The position numbers and the translations under genes were made by a program. This document shows, in pieces, positions 16,608-24,833 of a stretch of 64,000 nucleotides of DNA (position 1 is the first letter of the stretch; each line of letters opens with the position of its first letter). Where the stretch lies: NCBI GenBank assembly GCA_015234465.1, contig JADGNA010000008.1:310001-374000 (forward strand), read 5' to 3'. Origin of the DNA: Salinibacterium sp. (GTDB lineage: Bacteria > Actinomycetota > Actinomycetes > Actinomycetales > Microbacteriaceae). The notes beneath the pieces are model-generated. The model had not been told where the DNA came from, did no database searches, and saw only the letters and a program-made list of their open reading frames with translations.

Positions 16608-17936
16608 GTGCCTGCGCCTGAAACACCCCCGAAGAGTCGGCGCCTCGAGCACCTGATCGACCTCACGCCGCTCAAGCACAGCCCCGCCTTCGCCCGCCTG
16701 TGGATCGGCACCGCGATCGCGACGATCGGCAGCCAGATGACGGTCGTCGCCGTCGGCCTGCACGTCTACTCGATGACAGCGTCGACCTTCGCCGTCGCCA
16801 TGGTCGGCACGATCGCGCTCGTGCCCATGATCCTCGCGGGCTTCTACGGCGGGATGCTCGCCGACGCCTTCGACCGCAGGCGCGTTGCGCTCACGGCCGC
16901 CGTCGTGGCCTGGCTCGCGATCGCGACCCTCGCCACGATCACCTGGCTCGACGTGCAGCAGCTCTGGCACCTCTACGCGCTCACGACCCTCAACTCGGTC
17001 GCGGCCACGATCATGGGGGCCACCCGCAACGCCATCACGCCGCGCCTGCTGCCGCGGCACCTGCTGCCCGCAGCATCCGCCCTGCAGGGCATGAGCATGG
17101 GCGCGGCCATCACGGTCGGCCCGGCGATCGCCGGCGTGCTCGTCGCGAGCTTCGGCTTCGCGTGGACCTACTCGCTCGACGTCGTGCTGTTCTGCGCCGC
17201 GTTCCTCGGGATCATCTCGCTGCCCTCCATCACCCCCGAGGGCGAACTGCACAAGCCCGGCCTCGAATCGGTGCGCAAGGGGCTCGCGTTCCTCAAGCGG
17301 GCGCCGAACATCCGGATGTCGTTCATCGTCGACATCATCGCCATGACCTTCGGCCGACCGCATGCGCTGTTCCCGGCCGTCGGGGCGCTGCTCATCGGGG
17401 GCGGGGCCGTGACGGTCGGCATCCTGACCGCATCGGGCGCGATCGGCACCCTGCTGTGCAGCCTGCTCTCCGGCAAGCTCGGCACCGTGCGGCGGCACGG
17501 CATCGCGATCGGCTGGTCCATCGCGGCCTACGGCGCCTTCGTCGTCGGCTTCGGCGTCGTCATCGCGGTCGTGCAGCTCGGAGGCTTCGCCGCTGACACG
17601 GAAGACATCGCCGGCGCAAACCTGACCGCCCTCGTGCTGGCGTCGATCATGATGGCCGGCACAGGGGCATCCGACAACGTCAGCGCCATCTTCCGCTCGA
17701 CCATGCTGCAGACCGCCGTGCCCGACAACATGCGCGGGCGCCTGCAGGGCATCTTCATCGTCGTCGTCACCGGCGGGCCCCGCATCGGCGACTTCTACGT
17801 CGGCGCCGTTGCCCTCGTGGCGGGGCTGTGGTTCCCGCCGCTGCTCGGCGGCATCCTGATCATCGCGCTCATCGCGCTGTGCCTGCGGCTCACGCCGTCG
17901 TTCCGGGCGTACGACGCGCTCACGCCGACGCCGTAA
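16608..17936 (+). CDS. MFS transporter (EntS-like)
   Basis: The 442-aa product has about 12 transmembrane helices and resembles the MFS_3/EntS group of exporters: an N-terminus ending LKHSPAFARLWIGTAIATIG, the loop AGFYGGMLADAFDRRRVALT between helices 2 and 3, and late segments such as VPDNMRGRLQGIFIVVVTGG. It starts with GTG nine bases after the DUF4349 gene. The substrate is unknown; siderophore or drug export is typical of relatives. The very long open frame on the opposite strand (16299-19337) is a composition artefact. Confidence 0.88.
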   Translation: MPAPETPPKSRRLEHLIDLTPLKHSPAFARLWIGTAIATIGSQMTVVAVGLHVYSMTASTFAVAMVGTIALVPMILAGFYGGMLADAFDRRRVALTAAVVAWLAIATLATITWLDVQQLWHLYALTTLNSVAATIMGATRNAITPRLLPRHLLPAASALQGMSMGAAITVGPAIAGVLVASFGFAWTYSLDVVLFCAAFLGIISLPSITPEGELHKPGLESVRKGLAFLKRAPNIRMSFIVDIIAMTFGRPHALFPAVGALLIGGGAVTVGILTASGAIGTLLCSLLSGKLGTVRRHGIAIGWSIAAYGAFVVGFGVVIAVVQLGGFAADTEDIAGANLTALVLASIMMAGTGASDNVSAIFRSTMLQTAVPDNMRGRLQGIFIVVVTGGPRIGDFYVGAVALVAGLWFPPLLGGILIIALIALCLRLTPSFRAYDALTPTP

Positions 17937-17999
17937 CTCGCACCCCGGCTGGGTGCTTGGTGAGAGCGCCCACGGTGTCCCGCTCCTACCGTCTGCCGC

Positions 18000-19346
18000 A
18001 TGGAGTGGATGTGGGCGCCCGAGCACGAGCTCGCGCGGCAGGTGCTGCAGCGGGGCGTCGCCGCCGTGTTCCTCGTCGCCTTCCTGTCGACCTTCAACCA
18101 GTTCCCCGCGCTCCTCGGCGAGCGCGGCCTCTCGCCCACGCCCGCGTTCCTGCGCCGCGTGACCTTCCGACAGGCGCCGAGCATCTTCCACTGGCACTAC
18201 AGCGACCGGATGCTTCGGCTCGTCTGCCTCGTCGGGGCCCTCGCCGCGGCATCCGTCGTCGTCGGGTTGCCGCAGATGGGGCCGCCGTGGGTTCCCCTGC
18301 TCGTGTTCCTCCTGATGTGGACCCTGTACCTCTCCATCGTCAACGTCGGCCAGACCTTCTACGGCTTCGGCTGGGAGAGCCTCCTGCTGGAGGCGGGGTT
18401 CATCGTCGCGTTCCTCGGCTCGAACGAGGTGCCGCCGCCGCTGCCGATCATCGTGCTGTGCTGGTGGCTCGTGTTCCGGCTCGAGTTCGGCGCGGGCATG
18501 ATCAAGATGCGCGGCGGGAGCGAGTGGCGCGACCTCACGGCCCTCATGTACCACCACGAGACGCAGCCCATGCCCGGGCCGCTCAGCCGCTTCGCGCACC
18601 TCATGCCGAGGTGGTTCCACAAGTCGGAGGTGCTCGGCTCCCACTTCGCGCAGCTGATCGTGCCGTGGTTCCTGTTCGCGGCGCTCATCCCGCATCCGGT
18701 CGCGCAGATCGCCTCCTCGGTGGCCGCCGTCATCATCATCGGCACGCAGGGCTGGCTCGTGCTGACCGGCAACTTCGCGTGGCTCAACTGGCTCAGCATC
18801 GTGCTCGCCTTCTCGGCGATCGCCGACTTCCCGTGGCTCGTGAAGGCGGCGACCGCGCTCGACGCCTGGGTGCCCGGATGGATCCTGCCCGAGCGCGGCG
18901 GGGCCAGCATGTTCGGGGTCGCCGATGAGCACGCGTGGTTCGCGATCGTCGTGCTCGTGGCATCCGCGTTCCTGGTCGTGCTGAGCTGGCGCCCGCTGCT
19001 GAACCTGTTCTCGCGCAACCAGCTCATGAACGCGAGCTTCAACCGCTACCACCTCGTCAACGCCTACGGCGCGTTCGGCACCGTGACGAAGGAGCGCTAC
19101 GAGATCGTCATCGAGGGCACCCGCGCGCCGACGCCAGACCGCGGATGGCGCGAATACGAGTTCAAGGGCAAGCCCGGCGACCCGACGCGGGTGCCGCGGC
19201 AGTTCGCGCCGTACCACCTGCGGCTCGACTGGCTCATGTGGTTCCTGGCGCTGGGCCGGCAGGAACGGTGGTTCAGCGTGCTGCTCATCCGCCTGCTCGA
19301 GGGCGACAAGGGGGGTGCTCCGGATGCTGCGGCTCAACCCCTTTGA
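18000..19346 (+). CDS. Lipase maturation factor family protein, main frame
   Basis: The 448-codon frame encodes a multi-pass membrane protein of the LMF1 family: FNQFPALLGERGLSP near the start, GQTFYGFGWESLLLEAGF, FRLEFGAGMIKMRGGSEWRD, MYHHETQPMPGPLSRFAH and NRYHLVNAYGAFG, all conserved in the family. LMF proteins aid folding of lipases in eukaryotes; the bacterial role is unproven. The frame ends early, at EGDKGGAPDAAAQPL, because of a six-G run at 19310-19315. Dropping one G continues as GVLRMLRLNPFDGAPPSW, the conserved family C-terminus, which lies in the next frame (19315-19929). Confidence 0.85.
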   Translation: MEWMWAPEHELARQVLQRGVAAVFLVAFLSTFNQFPALLGERGLSPTPAFLRRVTFRQAPSIFHWHYSDRMLRLVCLVGALAAASVVVGLPQMGPPWVPLLVFLLMWTLYLSIVNVGQTFYGFGWESLLLEAGFIVAFLGSNEVPPPLPIIVLCWWLVFRLEFGAGMIKMRGGSEWRDLTALMYHHETQPMPGPLSRFAHLMPRWFHKSEVLGSHFAQLIVPWFLFAALIPHPVAQIASSVAAVIIIGTQGWLVLTGNFAWLNWLSIVLAFSAIADFPWLVKAATALDAWVPGWILPERGGASMFGVADEHAWFAIVVLVASAFLVVLSWRPLLNLFSRNQLMNASFNRYHLVNAYGAFGTVTKERYEIVIEGTRAPTPDRGWREYEFKGKPGDPTRVPRQFAPYHLRLDWLMWFLALGRQERWFSVLLIRLLEGDKGGAPDAAAQPL

Positions 19347-19929
19347 TGGGGCCCCGCCCTCGTGGGTGCGTGCGCGCGTGTTCCTCTACCGCTTCGCGAC
19401 GCGCGAGGAGCGGCGCGAGCGCGGGCTGTGGTGGGTTCGTGCGCCGATCGACGAGCTTGTGGGGCCCGTGCAGCTGGGGCCGGGGCATGCGTCGCGGGGT
19501 GGCGGCTCGGGGAATGACGCGCCGGGCGCGCGGGACGGGTCGCGACCAGGCGACGGATCGCGAGCGGACGACGGATCGCGGGCGGGCGATGACTCACGAC
19601 CCGCGGACGGGCGCAGGGGCGACAGGTCCCACCCACCAAGCGAAAGACCGGGTTTCGGTCAAATGACTGCGCCGCGGCACGGTCATGTGCCCGAAACCCA
19701 GTCATCCGGCGCTGGACTCAGCGAAGCCGACGAATCACGCTCCGATTCCGACAGCTCGCTCGACGTGCGGCACGGTCATCTGTCCGAAACCCCATCATCC
19801 GCGTCGGAGGCACCCGCGACCGACGCGGACGTCAACCCCGACGAGGCCAACGCGGTCGACGTCGAGAACCCCGCGGGCGAGCCGGACCCTGGTGCCGCCG
19901 AACCCGGGCAGGATGGTGCCCGTGGTTGA
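19315..19929 (+). CDS. LMF C-terminal frame with low-complexity tail
   Basis: The first 50 residues (LRLNPFDGAPPSWVRARVFL...LWWVRAPIDELV) complete the lipase maturation factor domain of the preceding frame. They are probably not a separate gene but the out-of-frame end of that protein. The remaining 150 residues are hydrophilic and low in complexity (repeated DGSRA/GDGSR units and two RHGHxxET repeats). They have no counterpart in the family and coincide with palindromic and direct DNA repeats at 19650-19800. The frame overlaps the oxidoreductase start at 19913. Whether this is expressed depends on how the G-run is read. Confidence 0.5.
   Translation: MLRMLRLNPFDGAPPSWVRARVFLYRFATREERRERGLWWVRAPIDELVGPVQLGPGHASRGGGSGNDAPGARDGSRPGDGSRADDGSRAGDDSRPADGRRGDRSHPPSERPGFGQMTAPRHGHVPETQSSGAGLSEADESRSDSDSSLDVRHGHLSETPSSASEAPATDADVNPDEANAVDVENPAGEPDPGAAEPGQDGARG
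19650..19800. repeat. Palindromic and direct repeats in the LMF tail
   Basis: GGGTTTCGGTCAAATGACT at 19650-19668 is an imperfect inverted match to GGTCATGTGCCCGAAACCC at 19681-19699, giving a 50-bp palindrome. The segment 19674-19707 (GCGGCACGGTCATGTGCCCG...) recurs as a direct repeat at 19767-19800 with 30 of 34 bases identical. The copies are 93 bp apart, a multiple of three, so the coded peptide also repeats. These look like intergenic REP-type elements captured in an open frame. Confidence 0.65.
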
Positions 19930-21355
19930 TGCGAATGTGGTGGGGGCCGGGCCCAACGGTCTCGCCGGCGCGCTGACGCTCGCCAAGGCGGGCCTCGATG
20001 TCGTGCTGACCGAGGCGGCGGATGTCGTGGGCGGCGGCCTGCAGACGCGCGAGTTGACGGGCCCCGGCTACCTGCATGACGTCTGCTCGGCTGTACACCC
20101 GGCGGCGCTGGCGTCGCCCTTCTTCCAGGCGTGGGGGCTGGAGCGCCGCGTCGATTTCGTCATCCCGGAGGCGTCGTATGCGCATCCGCTCGACGGGGGC
20201 CGGGCCGGCATCGCGTGGCATTCGCTCGACCGCACGGTCGAGGACCTCGGCCCCGATGGAAGGGCGTGGCGCCGCTTCTTCGCGCCGCTGGTCAAGCGCA
20301 TCGACGGCATCGTCGACTTCACGGGATCGCAGCTCCTGCGGGTGCCCGACTCGATCCCGGCGGCGGTGCTCTACGGCCTGCGAACGCTCGAGCAGGGCAC
20401 CTCCGCGAGTTGGAACCGACGCTTCTCAGGCGAGGCGGCCCGCGCGATGATCACGGGCGTCGCCGCTCACACGAACCACTCCCAACCGTCGCTCACGACC
20501 TCCGGCGCGGGAATTCTGCTGGCGGCCCATGCGCACGCGGGCGGCTGGGCCGTGCCGCTCGGGGGCTCCCAGGCGATCGCGGATGCCATGGCCGCCGACT
20601 TCGAGGCGATGGGCGGGCGCATCCGCCTGAACACGACCGTGACCTCGGCGAAGGATCTCGAACCGTCGAAGATCACCCTGCTCGACACGACGCCGCGGAT
20701 GCTCGCCCGCTTCACCGAGCTGCCGGCGAAGTATGCGCGAGCGCTCGCCCGCTTCCGCTACGGGCAGGCGGCCGCGAAGGTCGACTTCGCCCTCTCCGGG
20801 CCGGTGCCGTGGAGCAACGCGCAGGTCGCGCTTTCGCCGACCGTGCATGTGGGTGGTTCCCGGCAGGAGATCGTGGCGGCCGAGCAGGCGGTCGCGCGTG
20901 GACGTGTGCACGAGAAGCCCTACGTGCTCGCGGTGCAGCCCTCCGTGGTCGACCCCTCGCGCGCGCCGGCCGGGCACCACGTGCTGTGGACCTACACGCA
21001 CGTGCCCAACGGCAGCACGGCGGATGTCACGGAGTCGGTCATTCGGCAGGTCGAGCGCTTCGCCCCGGGCTTCCGCGACCTCATCGTGGCCTCGAACACG
21101 ATGTCGACAAGTGATTTCGAGGCGCACAACGCCAACTACATCGGCGGCGACATCTTCTCCGGCGCGCTCGACCTGTTGCAGCTTGTCAAGCGTCCGGTGA
21201 TCTCGCGCACCCCGTGGCGCACTCCCGTCGACGGCCTGTACCTGTGCTCCGCGGCGACGGCCCCGGGACCGGCCGTCCACGGGATGAACGGCTGGTACGC
21301 GGCCGACCTCGCCCTGCGCGATCACTTCGGCATGCGGGCGCCCTTTCGAAACTGA
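19913..21355 (+). CDS. Phytoene-desaturase-like FAD oxidoreductase
   Basis: The 480-aa protein begins with a dinucleotide-binding motif (VVGAGPNGLAGALTLAKAGL) and the second FAD contact (VLTEAADVVGGGLQT). It ends with the family's FAD-binding tail (VDGLYLCSAATAPGPAVHGM). It resembles the phytoene dehydrogenase/PYROXD2-like NAD(P)/FAD oxidoreductases. The substrate is unknown and no carotenoid genes are nearby. The open frame extends upstream to 19685 through the repeat region, but the fold starts at the ATG at 19913 (GTG at 19922 is an alternative). Confidence 0.88.
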   Translation: MVPVVDANVVGAGPNGLAGALTLAKAGLDVVLTEAADVVGGGLQTRELTGPGYLHDVCSAVHPAALASPFFQAWGLERRVDFVIPEASYAHPLDGGRAGIAWHSLDRTVEDLGPDGRAWRRFFAPLVKRIDGIVDFTGSQLLRVPDSIPAAVLYGLRTLEQGTSASWNRRFSGEAARAMITGVAAHTNHSQPSLTTSGAGILLAAHAHAGGWAVPLGGSQAIADAMAADFEAMGGRIRLNTTVTSAKDLEPSKITLLDTTPRMLARFTELPAKYARALARFRYGQAAAKVDFALSGPVPWSNAQVALSPTVHVGGSRQEIVAAEQAVARGRVHEKPYVLAVQPSVVDPSRAPAGHHVLWTYTHVPNGSTADVTESVIRQVERFAPGFRDLIVASNTMSTSDFEAHNANYIGGDIFSGALDLLQLVKRPVISRTPWRTPVDGLYLCSAATAPGPAVHGMNGWYAADLALRDHFGMRAPFRN

Positions 21356-21379
21356 GGGCTCCTCCCCTAGCATCGGGCT

Positions 21380-21883
21380 GTGACCTACGCCACCGGAGTG
21401 CTCGCGGATGCCCCACCCGCTTCCGGCGCATCCCTACCGACCGCCATGGCGCGGTTCGTGGGGAACGCGTTCCTCCTGCGCGGCCGCGCCAGCCGCAGTG
21501 AGTACTGGTGGTGGATGCTCGTCAACCTCCTCGTCGTCGGGGCCTGCCTCTTCGCCATACCCCTTCTGGCGGCCGGATCGGCTCCGCAGCTGAGCTTGAG
21601 ACTCGGACCTTTCGGATCGGGGCTCTTCGCCGACCTCACTGTCTTCACAACGAGCGCGACCGGCCCTTCCGAGTCGGCGGCGGTCGCGGGTTTCGCGATC
21701 CTCGGCGCAGCGTGGATCCTCTTCACACTCGTTCCCGGGGTTACGGTCGCCGTTCGCCGCCTCCACGACTCCAACCTGTCGGGCGCCTGGGCGTTGCTCG
21801 CGCTCATCCCGGCCGGTCAGCTGGTCGTGCTGGTGCTAATGCTTCGCCGGTCCAGGTGGGAGGGCGCGCGCTTCGACGCGTGA
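21380..21883 (+). CDS. DUF805 membrane protein
   Basis: The 167-aa protein shows the DUF805 pattern: ARFVGNAFLLRGRASRSEYW followed by a helix, a middle hydrophobic segment, and PGVTVAVRRLHDSNLSGAWA leading into the last helix. Four transmembrane segments are expected. The family (YhaH-like) has no known activity. The start is GTG 24 bases after the oxidoreductase gene, so they may be co-transcribed. Confidence 0.85.
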   Translation: MTYATGVLADAPPASGASLPTAMARFVGNAFLLRGRASRSEYWWWMLVNLLVVGACLFAIPLLAAGSAPQLSLRLGPFGSGLFADLTVFTTSATGPSESAAVAGFAILGAAWILFTLVPGVTVAVRRLHDSNLSGAWALLALIPAGQLVVLVLMLRRSRWEGARFDA

Positions 21884-22035
21884 GGGGGTGGCTGTCCCGG
21901 CCTCGCAACGGCTTGCGGTGAACAGCAACGTTCCTCCGCGACATGCCGCTAGTCCTCGACGCCACCCGGCGTGTCGCGCTGAAATCGTTGCCGCTCACCG
22001 CACGCAGCGGTGCGGCCCTGTCGCGCCTGCAGCCC

Positions 22036-22138
22036 GAGGTGGCTGCCGGAGGCGACTGCCGGAGGTGGCTGCCGGAGGTGGCTGCCGGAGGTGGCTGCCG
22101 GAGGCGGCTGCTGGCTGCTGCTGGCTGCTGCTGCTGCC
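22036..22138. repeat. 13-bp minisatellite followed by GCT/CTG repeats
   Basis: Six consecutive 13-bp units of the form GAGGTGGCTGCCG (units 2 and 6 vary) start at 22036, 22049, 22062, 22075, 22088 and 22101. They run into a CTG-rich tract to about 22138. The array lies in the convergent gap between the DUF805 gene (ends 21883) and tagA (ends 22176). The rest of that 292-bp gap shows nothing recognisable. Thirteen is not a multiple of three, so the array is not coding. Confidence 0.85.
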
Positions 22139-22175
22139 ACGCATCACCACAGCTCGGCGCCGGGCCCCACGACAC

Positions 22176-22901
22176 CTACTCCGCCCACACCCCCGAGCTG
22201 CCGCGGCGGTGGCTGCCGCGGAGGTGCGTGTCGACGATGCCGATGGCCTCCATGAGGGCGTACATGGTCGTTGGGCCGACGAAGGTGAAGCCCTTCTTCT
22301 TGAGCGCCTTCGAGAGGGCGATCGATTCGGGTGAGGTGGTGGGGACATCCGCGAAGGTGACCGGCTTGGGCGTTTCAGCCGGCTGGAACGACCAGACGAA
22401 CTCGGCGAGCCCGCCCTCCTCGCGCAACGCGACCGTCGCGGCGGCGTTCTGAATGGTCGCCGCGATCTTGAGGCGGTTGCGCACGATGCCCGCGTCGGCC
22501 ATGAGCCGATCGAAGTCTGCCTCGCCGTAGCCCGCGACCGTGTCGGGATCGAAGTCGTGGAATGCCGTGCGGAAGGCGGGGCGCTTGCGCAGGATCGTCG
22601 CCCACGAGAGGCCTGACTGGAACGCCTCGAGGCTCAGCCGTTCGAACACCCCGCGCTCATCACGCACGGGCATGCCCCACTCGCTGTCGTAGTACTCGCG
22701 CATGAGCGGATCACGGGATGCCCACACGGGCCTCGCGAGTCCGTCTTCGCCGACAACGAGGGGTGACAGTTCGGGAGCCGGGCGAAGCGCAGCAGCAGAC
22801 GAGACAGACGCGCCCGGGTCAGCACCGGCGCCAGGGGCAGGCGCAACCGCGCCGAGCGCAGCGCCAGCCTCAGTCGCCGCCTCCTCCGTCCCCGCGCTCA
22901 C
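22176..22901 (-). CDS. tag: DNA-3-methyladenine glycosylase I
   Basis: The 241-aa product contains the TagA signature: REYYDSEWGMPVRDERGVFE, LEAFQSGLSWATILRKRPAF, then VGPTTMYALMEAIGIVDTH near the end. It excises 3-methyladenine from alkylated DNA, starting base-excision repair. An Ala/Gly-rich stretch of about 45 residues precedes the domain, so the true start could be further in. I chose the GTG at 22901 because it overlaps the ogt stop as GTGA, indicating coupling. The motif that usually carries the zinc-binding Cys at the N-terminus of E. coli Tag is not present. Confidence 0.88.
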   Translation of the reverse strand: MSAGTEEAATEAGAALGAVAPAPGAGADPGASVSSAAALRPAPELSPLVVGEDGLARPVWASRDPLMREYYDSEWGMPVRDERGVFERLSLEAFQSGLSWATILRKRPAFRTAFHDFDPDTVAGYGEADFDRLMADAGIVRNRLKIAATIQNAAATVALREEGGLAEFVWSFQPAETPKPVTFADVPTTSPESIALSKALKKKGFTFVGPTTMYALMEAIGIVDTHLRGSHRRGSSGVWAE

Positions 22902-23512
22902 GCCGCCTCCAGCCCGAGCAGCACGCGTTTGGCATCGAGCCCGCCGAGGTAACCGCCGAGGGATCCGTCGGAGCGCAGCACTCGGTGGCACGGCACGACG
23001 ATGGGCAGCGGGTTGGTCGCGCAGGCGGTGCCGACGGCGCGCACGGCCCGCGGGCTGCCCGTCGCGGCGGCGACCTGCGTGTAGCTCTCGGTGACCCCAT
23101 AGCCGATGCCCGCGAGGTGTTCGAGCACGGTACGGCGGAAGCCCTTCGTCAGCCGCCAGTCGAGCGGCACATCAAAGGTGCGGCGCGTGCCCGCGAAGTA
23201 CTCATCGACCTGGCGAGCGGCAGCGTCCAGTCGGGCGGGCGACGCCAGCAGCCTCGGGCTCACCCGGGCGGCGAGCGCCTCGAGCACGGTGTCGAAGTCC
23301 TCGCGTTCGAAGGCGAGGCGCACGAGACCCTCGGGGGTCGCGGCGAGGAGCAGTGCCCCGATCGGGGTGTCGACCGTGCGGTAGGCGACGTCGAGGAGCT
23401 CGGATGCCGCGGCATCCGTCTCGAGTCGTGCGTGCAGCCGGGAGAGGGCCGCCGCCTCCTCCGGGTGGTCGGGCTGCAGCGCGGGCGGTGCGCCTTCGAA
23501 GATCGTGGTCAT
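22898..23512 (-). CDS. ogt: Methylated-DNA--protein-cysteine methyltransferase
   Basis: The 204-aa protein has the catalytic PCHRVLRSDG motif with acceptor Cys175, the preceding GTACATNPLPIVV strand and the DNA-binding helix region AAATGSPRAVRAVG. It repairs O6-methylguanine by irreversible transfer of the methyl group to its own Cys. It lacks the Ada N-terminal zinc domain, so it is Ogt-like. The ATG at 23512 has AAGGAG upstream; the longer open frame to 23956 overlaps the sigma factor gene on the same strand in another frame. It lies between that sigma factor gene and tag, forming a repair operon. Confidence 0.93.
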   Translation of the reverse strand: MTTIFEGAPPALQPDHPEEAAALSRLHARLETDAAASELLDVAYRTVDTPIGALLLAATPEGLVRLAFEREDFDTVLEALAARVSPRLLASPARLDAAARQVDEYFAGTRRTFDVPLDWRLTKGFRRTVLEHLAGIGYGVTESYTQVAAATGSPRAVRAVGTACATNPLPIVVPCHRVLRSDGSLGGYLGGLDAKRVLLGLEAA

Positions 23513-23592
23513 GGGAGCTCCTTGTCGTGGTGCCGTCTCCCTGTAGACGTGCGGGAGGGCACGGATGTGAGGTCGGCAGCAGAAGAAATTCG

Positions 23593-24051
23593 CTACTCGG
23601 GCAGCCACTTCGCTCGCAGGGCGGCGACGCCGTCGGAGGAGGCCCGGCGTGCGGCATCCGGTGTGCAGCCGATGATGGCGGCGACCTCGGAGTGCGGGAG
23701 CCCCGCGAAGAAGTGGTAGGCGACAGCCTGCCGCTGCCGATCCGGCAGGGTGGCGACGAGGGCCCAGAGGTCTGGATCCTTGGCGGGTGCGGCTCCTGTG
23801 GAGGGAAGCTCCGCGACCGGCAGCGGCGCACGCTCGCGCGCCCTGATCACGTCGATCGCCTTGCGGTGCGCGATCGTGACGAGCCACGCCTCGACGTTGG
23901 CGTCGTCGGGCAGGGAGGGATAGGCGCGCAGCGCGGCGAGGAAGGTCTCCGACCACGCGTCATCCGCGTCCTGCACGCCGAGCACGGCCCGGCACACGCG
24001 CAGCACGGTCGCACCATGCTGCTGCACGACGCGCTCGAACGGATGCTTCAC
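23593..24051 (-). CDS. ECF-type RNA polymerase sigma factor
   Basis: The 152-aa product contains sigma region 2 (LGVQDADDAWSETFLAALRA, then VEAWLVTIAHRKAIDVIRAR) and region 4 (LPDRQRQAVAYHFFAGLPHS then EVAAIIGCTPDAARRASSDG). It lacks regions 1 and 3, as ECF sigma factors do. It heads a three-gene unit with ogt and tag, so it may drive a response to alkylation damage. No anti-sigma gene is adjacent, and the way its activity is controlled is not visible. The 80-bp gap to ogt may hold a promoter. Confidence 0.9.
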   Translation of the reverse strand: MKHPFERVVQQHGATVLRVCRAVLGVQDADDAWSETFLAALRAYPSLPDDANVEAWLVTIAHRKAIDVIRARERAPLPVAELPSTGAAPAKDPDLWALVATLPDRQRQAVAYHFFAGLPHSEVAAIIGCTPDAARRASSDGVAALRAKWLPE

Positions 24052-24234
24052 CCACCCAGTCTGGCAGCGCCCTCCGACAGCGGCGCCCGGGCGATCGCAT
24101 GTGAACGCGCGCTGAGTGAGGCCCGCAGCAGCACCGGTGCATCACCAGTGAGTCGCCTGATTCTCGCCCAATGTTGAGGGTCCGCGGCCTAGCGTGGCGG
24201 CATCCGCACGCCAACGACGCCAAGGAGGCACGCC

Positions 24235-24825
24235 ATGCCGGAGATCCACCACCACGAACCGCCCTACACGGTCGGCTATTTCGTGGGAAGCCTCGCGACC
24301 GCATCCATCAACCGCACCCTCTCCAAGGCGCTCATCAAGCTCGCTCCCAAGGAGCTTGAGTTCACCGAGATCCCCATCGCGAACCTGCCGCTCTACAGCT
24401 ACGACTACGACGCCGACTACCCGGCCGAGGGACGCGCGCTCAAGGAGGCGATCGCATCCGTCGACGCTGTGCTCTTCGTGACACCCGAGTACAACCGCGC
24501 CATCCCGGGCGCACTCAAGAACGCGATCGACTGGGCGAGCCGGCCTTGGGGGCAGAACTCCTTCGCCCGCAAGCCCTCCGCGGTGATCGGGGCGTCGGTG
24601 GGCGCGATCGGCACGGCCGTCGCCCAGCAGAACCTCCGCAGCGTGCTGAGCTTCTGCGACTCACCTCAGATGAACTCGCCCGAGGCCTACATCCAGATCA
24701 CGCCGGGCCTCATCACCGACGACGGCGAGGTGACGAATGAGTCGACGAAGGAGTTCCTCACCGACTACATGAACTCCTACTTCGAGTTCATCACGCGCGT
24801 CTTGACGGTCATCCCGAAGCCCTAG
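24235..24825 (+). CDS. NADPH-dependent FMN reductase family protein
   Basis: The 196-aa flavodoxin-like protein has the FMN-phosphate loop near its start (YFVGSLATASINRTLSKAL), the segment VLFVTPEYNRAIPGALKNAI, which is the classical family signature, and VIGASVGAIGTAVAQQNLRS. It should use NAD(P)H to reduce FMN or quinones. AAGGAGG lies eight bases before the ATG. It is divergent from the sigma factor with a 183-bp gap, in which I see no operator. Confidence 0.92.
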   Translation: MPEIHHHEPPYTVGYFVGSLATASINRTLSKALIKLAPKELEFTEIPIANLPLYSYDYDADYPAEGRALKEAIASVDAVLFVTPEYNRAIPGALKNAIDWASRPWGQNSFARKPSAVIGASVGAIGTAVAQQNLRSVLSFCDSPQMNSPEAYIQITPGLITDDGEVTNESTKEFLTDYMNSYFEFITRVLTVIPKP

Positions 24826-24833
24826 ACCGCCGA

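Noticed and set aside
16299-19337. A 1012-codon open frame on the minus strand
   Set aside because: It lies opposite three clear genes (DUF4349 end, EntS-like transporter, lipase maturation factor). Its composition is dominated by Arg, Glu, Asp, His and Gly as expected of an antisense frame in high-GC DNA, with no domain.
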